Shown piece after piece: positions 9,319-14,217 of a DNA stretch of 14,217 nt. The DNA is taken from contig JAOXYB010033595.1 of the NCBI GenBank assembly GCA_028565635.1, positions 1 to 14,217 of the forward strand. The letters run 5' to 3'. Both the position numbers and the translations under genes were made by a program. Source of the stretch: Phoronis ovalis. Lineage: Eukaryota > Phoronida > Phoronidae. The notes below the pieces were generated by a model. It was not told the DNA's origin. It saw only the letters and a program-made list of their open reading frames with translations, and made no database searches. Within the stretch, counting starts at the first letter, position 1. Each line of letters starts with the position of its first letter.

Positions 9319-10382
9319 GAAGAGGATTTTGTATTTTTCTGATTTTGTTACCAGTTTGGAGTATATAGATAGCTTTAGTTTTATATAGATAAGTAAGCAT
9401 TGTGTTTCAATTGTTAGAACTGTAATGCATGCTATCTGCCTTGCAGTAGAAAAAATATTACTCCCAATCACAGACGATTTACATTTAGCAGTTGCGCAAT
9501 ATTCCGGGGGGTTGCTTTGTGTATGAACTATGGGGTAGTCCTGGCTACATGATCCTTGAAGTTTGCACCCAAAATGTGGCACACTGCGAATGAATAATCA
9601 TTTATTGAAAATATATGTCCCATGGTTAAATTTTAGTTGCAAAAAGCACACACCATATGGTAAAAAGTGTTAAATAAACATGACTGAAATAGTTACCCCA
9701 TAGTAAAAATAGAAGCTGGAAAAAGCGGTCCCATGTGACGGCATACTGTCACTGTGAACCCCAAAATGGATATAAATTTAGTTTTTTTACTTCTTAAACC
9801 TTTTTTCAAATCTTTTCGTAAAAAATTTTAATCAGAAAAGTCGAAACAGCACACAGATCGAGTTTAGGGTATAATTTGAAATATGTCAATTTGGTTTTGT
9901 AGTTTTATTTATCCTAGTGTGAATATAGTAATTTTGGGTAATAACATGTTTTTCGACTTGGACCTGATTTTTATGTGTTAAAAGTGGGCTGGCAACAGGT
10001 GTCTCAATATTCTTAGGTAAATTATCTTTGACAAGACAGGCTCAACAGCCAACCTAAATACATATGAATAGGTGACCTTCTTATGCTATAATGCTTATAG
10101 AAATATTAATCTGTTCTCTAATAGTCAAAAGATAATGAGCTCTGCTATTACTGGTTGCATCAGAGCAATGTATATACCACCAGCCTAATGCTAACCAATA
10201 AAACTCAGGCTCTTAAGTCGCAAGACAATTTTTTACCTAGAATTGTTGTATTTAAAAAAATTCAAATGGCACATTTTCAAATGCATCTGTTTTGACTTTT
10301 ATGATGTCTTTTCTCATAAAAACAAATTGAAAAAATGGTTTAGATAGCAAAAAATGCAGTTTATCCATTTTGAACAAGCCTA

Positions 10383-10498
10383 TAGTTGTCATAGTCAAAT
10401 TCTATCCTCTTCAAAATCAACATAAAATCACATGTATGATGAAAATTGTCAGGTAGCACTAATACCCAGATTGTCATAGTTTGTTACTATCAAGTGAA
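10383..10498 (+). repeat. Solitary third copy of the foldback-element arm
   Basis: It has the same orientation as the left arm at 8006-8160 and aligns with it and with the reverse-complemented right arm. TAGTTTGTTACTATCAAGTGAA (10477-10498) matches the left arm with one mismatch in 22. CTATCCTCTT..AAT and CATG.ATGATGAAA match the right arm better. No partner arm in inverted orientation was found nearby, so it looks like a deleted or solo copy. Confidence 0.6.
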
Positions 10499-10725
10499 GA
10501 AAGTATTCTAGGTAGAAATATTAGACTAAATCCACATTTTGTTTAGCAACATTATTTTGAAGCAGTCAAAATGAGTAATTTCTGTAGCAAGATTCATCAT
10601 CAGGATAAATATTGTAACCGGCCACTTTTAAATACAACTTGTAAATATTGTATTTTAGAATATGCCATGCCATGTCCATTTTGTACCATTTAAGTACCTT
10701 TCAGATAAACTGTTTTCTCTTTCAG

Positions 10726-10954
10726 GAATTTAAACCAGGCCAGCGAATATCTCTGGACACTACTGACAGAGCAAGCAGGCCTTGTCATACCAAATATTTC
10801 AGGACAATTGCTATCCACATGCTGCACAAGCTCTTCTGACTAGAATGATGGAAATTTATGACACAAAATACATTCCAACAATGCTCTTGGTTTAGATTAT
10901 ACCTCCAAGCAATAAAATTCCAATTGAAAGTTTTGTATATACTATGCAAAGAAT
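10726..10954 (+). promoter_or_regulatory. Spliced 5' leader of DIPK2 with upstream ORFs
   Basis: A strong acceptor, TGTTTTCTCTTTCAG, ends at 10725. No convincing donor follows until 11526, so the leader and first coding exon are probably one exon. It contains upstream ATGs at 10819, 10845/10848, 10881 and 10944. The frame from 10944 ends at 10977-10979, so it overlaps the DIPK2 ATG at 10955 and would reduce initiation there. An internal AATAAA at 10911-10916 could instead end a different transcript. Confidence 0.5.
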
Positions 10955-11526
10955 ATGCATTCCAATAATTCTTCTATAATTAATGCATTTCATGTACATA
11001 CAAAGAGCATACTTTGCTCATTGCTTTTTATTTTTGTCATATATTGGCTTCTTACCTATGGTACCTGGTTTTGGAATAAATCAAAACCATCAGAACTTGA
11101 ACATCCACCAAGAGTGCCAATTTTCAAACACGAAAAAATAAGGCCTAAATTTAGACCACATATGCTGCAGAAGGTTTCCAAGTCTTGGACTCAAGAAGAA
11201 AAATGCCCGGCATGCTTTGGATTTAACATGTGTGAAGAAATTAATTTGGAACTTATCACGGTGGATATTCCAGATAATGAAACAATGCAATCTATAAAAG
11301 GGGTGTATTTTGGAATGTGGGAAAGTACATATGTAGCAATAAAACAACTGACCAGTACAGGATTTAAAAAGTATGACAAATATGTCTGTGAAGCAGCTGG
11401 AATGTCGAAAACTTGTGTGGTTTCCGAAGCTATAATGCACAGTGGAGTAATTAAGGAAGAGGCATTATCATTGCAAGGGATCAGAAAAGCTTACAATATA
11501 TCCCATTCTAGTCCAGAAAGTCTCAG
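10955..11526 (+). CDS. DIPK2: DIPK2 coding exon 1: signal anchor, CPACF block, VAIK lysine
   Basis: 190 codons plus AG, joining C at 11992 to give Ser191. The donor is CTCAG|GTATTT. Residues 1-17 are polar, 18-40 hydrophobic, 45-80 Pro/Lys-rich, and 84 onward Cys-bearing. There is A at -3 of the ATG. The next in-frame Met (residue 70) would remove the anchor, so the first ATG is preferred. The open frame beyond 11526 (to 11629) is intron read-through. Confidence 0.9.
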
Positions 11527-14009
11527 GTATTTGTTGTGTGTGCATGCGTGTGTATATGTAAAGAATAAAATACTGGGCTTTTATATGGGTGATATGCTGC
11601 TTGTTTGTGTGATAGTAAACCTTCTCTAATAGAATTATTTGATTACTTGTATCAGGCATAAAAGCCAGAAATTCTCCATATCATAATGTTCAAATCCATA
11701 GCAGAAGCTTAATAGATTATTTGCATGCACGGTACTCTTGGAGACAAGTCATGAACCAAATTTTCTCGGCATCCTGTGTTATGTGAATGATATTTGTGAC
11801 TTACAAGCGTGTGGAGGTACATCAGTGCTTATTTACAAAATTTTGCATGATGTAAACATTTGAGTTTCAGACCAGTGACATGGCTCTGCCAAGAGCATTG
11901 AAATAATCTTAAGTAAAAGTGGAAAGATACATTTGACTAAAAATCAAGTTTATTTCAGTTACAGTTTATTATTTATGTATTAAAATTGCAGCATAGCTAT
12001 GTGTATGACAGAAAAACTTGTGAGTGAATTGAAAGTTACATATGAAATGGAAGTATCCAAAGATTGGGAGCTAGAAGATAAAGAACGTGCCATGCTGTAT
12101 ACCTCGCTTGTTTTGAATCCGGAGGGAGTAATTCTTAAGGTATACAGTATATAGTAATTCTTATTTCACTTTACAATAATTGTTACTACACTCACAGACA
12201 TGATTAAAGATTCTACAACGATTATCATACAACTCAAAATAATGAATATGAAAATCTCTTTGCATTAAGTACAAGTTCTTGGGTTGGATTAAAAATTGAC
12301 CAATAATAATAATTTCAGAAAGTCAGCTCTTTCGCGCTGATCTGCAAAAATAGTAAAGCCTGTGACTTATTTTGAAATGAAAATCAACATCACAAATTCC
12401 AATCACAAATTAACCACTGTTTATTATTAAATATGATGTTCTTTGATTAATATTTTGATACGAAAATTGCAGTTTCTTACTGGAGGTACAACAGTCCATG
12501 GGTTATCATTTCCCACATATTATGGTGCATGTGGTCGTGTTGTTATTGTAGAAGATGCTGGAAGCCCCTTAAAGGAATTTTTAGAAGATACATTTTTAAA
12601 AAGAGCTGATTTAGCTATACAAATGCTTGTAATGATTGAATATTTCATTGTAAGTACTGTTTTAAGTGCATAAAATGTAGTATTTCAGCTTTCTAGTAGC
12701 AGGCATTTTAATATCAGCATTAATACTCATATGATGTTCTATCTATTTAGTGACAGATATTTCAAATAAAATTTAGTCACAATATGAATCCTACTTTTAC
12801 TTTTACATTAATGGCATTCAGTTTTGTCATCAGACCTTTAACAGTCCATCTTATGGTTTTACCCTGGGGATGCTTGCACACACTCACTAAGAAATAGATT
12901 CCACTTAAAGTAGAAGCCTCCCTTTTATTATTATGCAAGGTTCCAAAGCTGCTTTAATTATGTTATATGTTAGTTAATATGAGATGTATGCAAAGATGTG
13001 TATTTGATATGAAAAAGGGCTTTATTGAGGGCTAACTTGTATCATTTTTGAATTTAATATGTAATAATTCATATTCATAGTTGCTTTGAACTCAAATATG
13101 AAATTCTGATTTTTCAACTATACTTTCCTTTAAGTATGTTACTACTTTCAGCATGCCGATAGCAAATGGGGAGTTTTATTTGCTGATTTTAAATTCAGCA
13201 ATTTTGCAGTTAGTCAGTCTGGCCAGGTAAAACTTGTTGATGCGGAAGATATTGCCATTATAGATCTGGATTTTGCCAACCCGCAGCGTAAGTACATTGC
13301 TAGTTTCAACGATATCCCAAATTGTTCTGATAACAATGTTTCATTTTATAATAAAAACATTTGTAGAGATAATCTTTACGAAATCATTGTCCCAGAAATG
13401 TACTAAGAAAATTCATGCCATGATAAACTTGACAAACGATTTTTTTTGTTTTTGTGTGACAACAACAGTTATAAAAAGTAATAAAGCCACTTTCATAAAT
13501 TAGTGGGATGAATTTTCTGTTTTATTTTTTCTTGCAGTGTCTTCCCATAATGATAGTGTATTCTCCTGTTTCGTTTTAAAATCATTTTTCTTTATATATC
13601 TTAAAAAATTATTTCACGGAAGTCTGAGGGTCTGCCTTGATCTGCCTTGGTGTCTGTGTGTCTATGAAAATGATACTTTTCAGCTCACCATGCATATTCA
13701 GTTACATACATTGAGCGAGCAGGTGTCTGAAAAGTGGCATATTTCTTCTGTGATATGTACTACACATTATCTTCTTTAATACAGTGCTCACCACATCTAA
13801 GAAGGATGTATGCAACGAAGAATGCTTTCTAAAATTTTCTATGAAATTGATTGCTTCGGAAGAAGAAGAAAGGCTTCTTCAGTGTGGTGTTTTGCACCAT
13901 CATATGGAACTTATGTATGCTCTTGCCTGCAACAACATTTTATCTGATCTCACTGAACATAAAGGGAGGAGCTTGTTTAGCAAACCAGGCAAAGAACATC
14001 AGCGCCCAG
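10955..14009 (+). CDS. DIPK2: DIPK2-like divergent protein kinase (FAM69-related), 419 residues visible, 3' partial
   Basis: Five exons join in frame: 10955-11526, 11992-12139, 12473-12649, 13152-13287 and 13785-14009, with phases 0/2, 2/0, 0/0, 0/1 and 1/1. The product is a type II membrane protein: a short N-terminus, a signal anchor at about 18-40 (SILCSLLFIFVIYWLL...), then a lumenal domain. Family marks are CPACFGFNMC (84-93), VAIK-like Lys130, GACGR (258-262), a catalytic-loop-like DFKFSN (Asp311, Lys313, Asn316), VDAED (Asp329) and a paired-Cys CNEEC (354-358). CPACFG, YxGACGR, NFAV and VDAE-type blocks are those I recall from vertebrate DIPK2A (C3orf58) and DIPK2B, about 430 residues. 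Vertebrate members act in the secretory pathway or are secreted; the substrate is unsettled. NET (108-110) and NIS (181-183) are potential N-glycosylation sites. An in-frame TGA at 10925-10927 supports the start. About 40-60 C-terminal residues should lie beyond the window. Confidence 0.9.
11527..11991 (+). other. DIPK2 intron 1
   Basis: 465 bp between GTATTT and TAAAATTGCAG. A short GT-rich start (TGTGTGTGCATGCGTGTGT) is the only notable feature. Confidence 0.85.
11992..12139 (+). CDS. DIPK2: DIPK2 coding exon 2
   Basis: One base completes Ser191, then 49 codons follow (192-240). The segment MTEKLVSELKVTYEME ... DKERAMLYTSLVLNPEGVIL is Lys/Glu-rich and helical in character. It matches the family's helix preceding the conserved YxGACGR strand. 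The donor is AAG|GTATAC. Confidence 0.9.
12140..12472 (+). other. DIPK2 intron 2
   Basis: 333 bp AT-rich intron between GTATAC and ACGAAAATTGCAG. Nothing else seen. Confidence 0.85.
12473..12649 (+). CDS. DIPK2: DIPK2 coding exon 3 with YYGACGR block
   Basis: Exactly 59 codons (241-299), phase 0 at both ends. It encodes FPTYYGACGRVVIVEDAG, corresponding to the kinase hinge region of DIPK2 proteins, then a helix with KRADLAIQMLVMIEYF. The donor is ATT|GTAAGT. The in-frame ATG at 12443 lies in the intron. Confidence 0.93.
12650..13151 (+). other. DIPK2 intron 3
   Basis: 502 bp AT-rich intron with GTAAGT donor and TTACTACTTTCAG acceptor. No embedded feature seen. Confidence 0.85.
13152..13287 (+). 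CDS. DIPK2: DIPK2 coding exon 4: catalytic-loop and metal-binding motifs
   Basis: 45 codons (300-344) plus one base. WGVLFADFKFSNFAV is the counterpart of the kinase catalytic loop; D-x-K-x-x-N is preserved as Asp311, Lys313 and Asn316. KLVDAED carries the DFG-equivalent Asp329. The donor is CAGC|GTAAGT. Confidence 0.93.
13288..13784 (+). other. DIPK2 intron 4 with a strong unused-looking acceptor
   Basis: 497 bp intron. TTTTATTTTTTCTTGCAG ends at 13537 and is a better acceptor than the one used at 13784. Splicing there keeps an open frame for about 80 codons to 13779, but it gives a hydrophobic sequence unlike DIPK2 and no phase-compatible donor back to the next exon. Confidence 0.65.
13785..14009 (+). 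CDS. DIPK2: DIPK2 coding exon 5 (last visible)
   Basis: Two bases complete Leu345, then 74 codons (346-419) and one base. CNEECFLKFSMKLI matches the Cys-x(3)-Cys-x-x-FS pattern of the family, and CNNILSDL is the next conserved Cys stretch. The donor CCCAG|GTACAG at 14010 ends the exon. The open frame beyond it to 14203 lacks family similarity and is intron read-through. Confidence 0.88.
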
Positions 14010-14217
14010 GTACAGTTAACAACACATTTACCTTCACTTTTTTGTATAATGTTCTCTATGTGCACCTGAGGTTGCATGATTCAAATCATGAGCCACTTGA
14101 GAGGGGATTTGTATTTGTTATGTTAACGGCGAATGGGCTGTTATTGCTGTTTATCCTATCTATAGGATATACTGCATTGTTATCATCCTTGGCGTGGCAA
14201 TGAACCAATATGAGCAA

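Larger units (their letters stand above)
9103..10725. other. AT-rich spacer or first intron upstream of DIPK2
   Basis: This lies between the ETS site and the DIPK2 leader exon. If DIPK2 has a non-coding first exon near 9300, most of it is an intron. It includes a moderately GC-richer segment at 9440-9590 with frames open on both strands and a solitary foldback arm at 10383-10498. No confident exon was identified. Confidence 0.5.

Noticed and set aside
9303-9341. MAAPAEEDFVFF as the N-terminus of a plus-strand gene
   Set aside because: It stops after 12 codons and no good donor or matching next exon was found; the sequence fits a YY1-type promoter element better.
9527-9705. Inverted ACTATGGGGTA / TACCCCATAGT pair
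   Set aside because: Only 11 bp arms about 160 bp apart; expected by chance at this length.
11090-11440. 116-residue minus-strand ORF, with 11191-11379 and 11468-11659 also open
   Set aside because: Antisense shadows of DIPK2 exon 1, whose plus-strand product has clear family motifs.
11527-11629. Extension of the DIPK2 first frame to a stop at 11627-11629
   Set aside because: CAG|GTATTT at 11526/11527 is a donor, and exon 2 continues the family alignment in phase.
14075-14090. CATGATTcaAATCATG palindrome and tRNA-B-box-like look of GATTCAAATC
   Set aside because: No A box, cloverleaf or poly-A/T tail nearby, so neither a tRNA nor a SINE can be supported.
14010-14203. Hydrophobic C-terminal extension of DIPK2 (open frame past 14009)
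   Set aside because: It follows a CAG|GTACAG donor and lacks the conserved C-terminal features of the family; read as intron.

Overview
This is nuclear DNA from an animal (a metazoan, most likely an invertebrate). Short conserved exons are split by 330-720 bp AT-rich introns with GT..AG borders, poly(A) signals follow stop codons, and microsatellites are present. There are no bacterial-style gene packs, Shine-Dalgarno sites or operons. The protein families (carnitine palmitoyltransferase 1 and a DIPK2-type divergent kinase) are animal families. AT-richness, intron size and repeat style would fit a mollusc or another marine invertebrate, but that placement is a guess. || Layout. (1) 1-2943, plus strand: the 3' end of a CPT1 gene. 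A decamer-organised microsatellite sits in an intron, followed by the last four coding exons (649-809, 1296-1452, 2168-2278, 2689-2898) and two AATAAA signals. (2) About 2945-6746: 3.8 kb of AT-rich DNA with no gene I can support. It holds a two-copy tandem duplication, a GC-richer islet with readable frames on both strands, and a microexon-like segment. (3) About 6747-9100, minus strand: a two-exon gene for a 69-residue single-pass membrane microprotein with a lysine-rich tail ending in an ER-retrieval-like KxKxx. I cannot name it. Its single coding intron carries a roughly 480 bp foldback (MITE-like) element. (4) 9090-9320: a likely CpG-poor promoter zone with an exact ETS/GABP site and a YY1-like site, between divergent genes. 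(5) 9320-10725: AT-rich, with a third, solitary copy of the foldback arm. (6) 10726-14009, plus strand: the first five coding-region exons of a DIPK2 (FAM69-related, type II membrane, secretory-pathway) divergent protein kinase. The first exon appears to carry a spliced 5' leader with upstream ORFs. The final exon or exons lie beyond the window. || The genes are not an operon. CPT1 and the microprotein gene are tail to tail, and the microprotein and DIPK2 genes are head to head. CPT1 acts at the mitochondrial outer membrane in fatty-acid import. DIPK2 is expected in the ER/Golgi lumen, and the microprotein is expected to be ER-anchored. Nothing in the sequence ties them functionally. The least-explained items are the microprotein, the inverted-repeat family with arms at 8006-8484 and 10383-10498, and the uORF-bearing DIPK2 leader. 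All calls come from reading the sequence by eye. Family assignments rest on remembered family features, not on a search.
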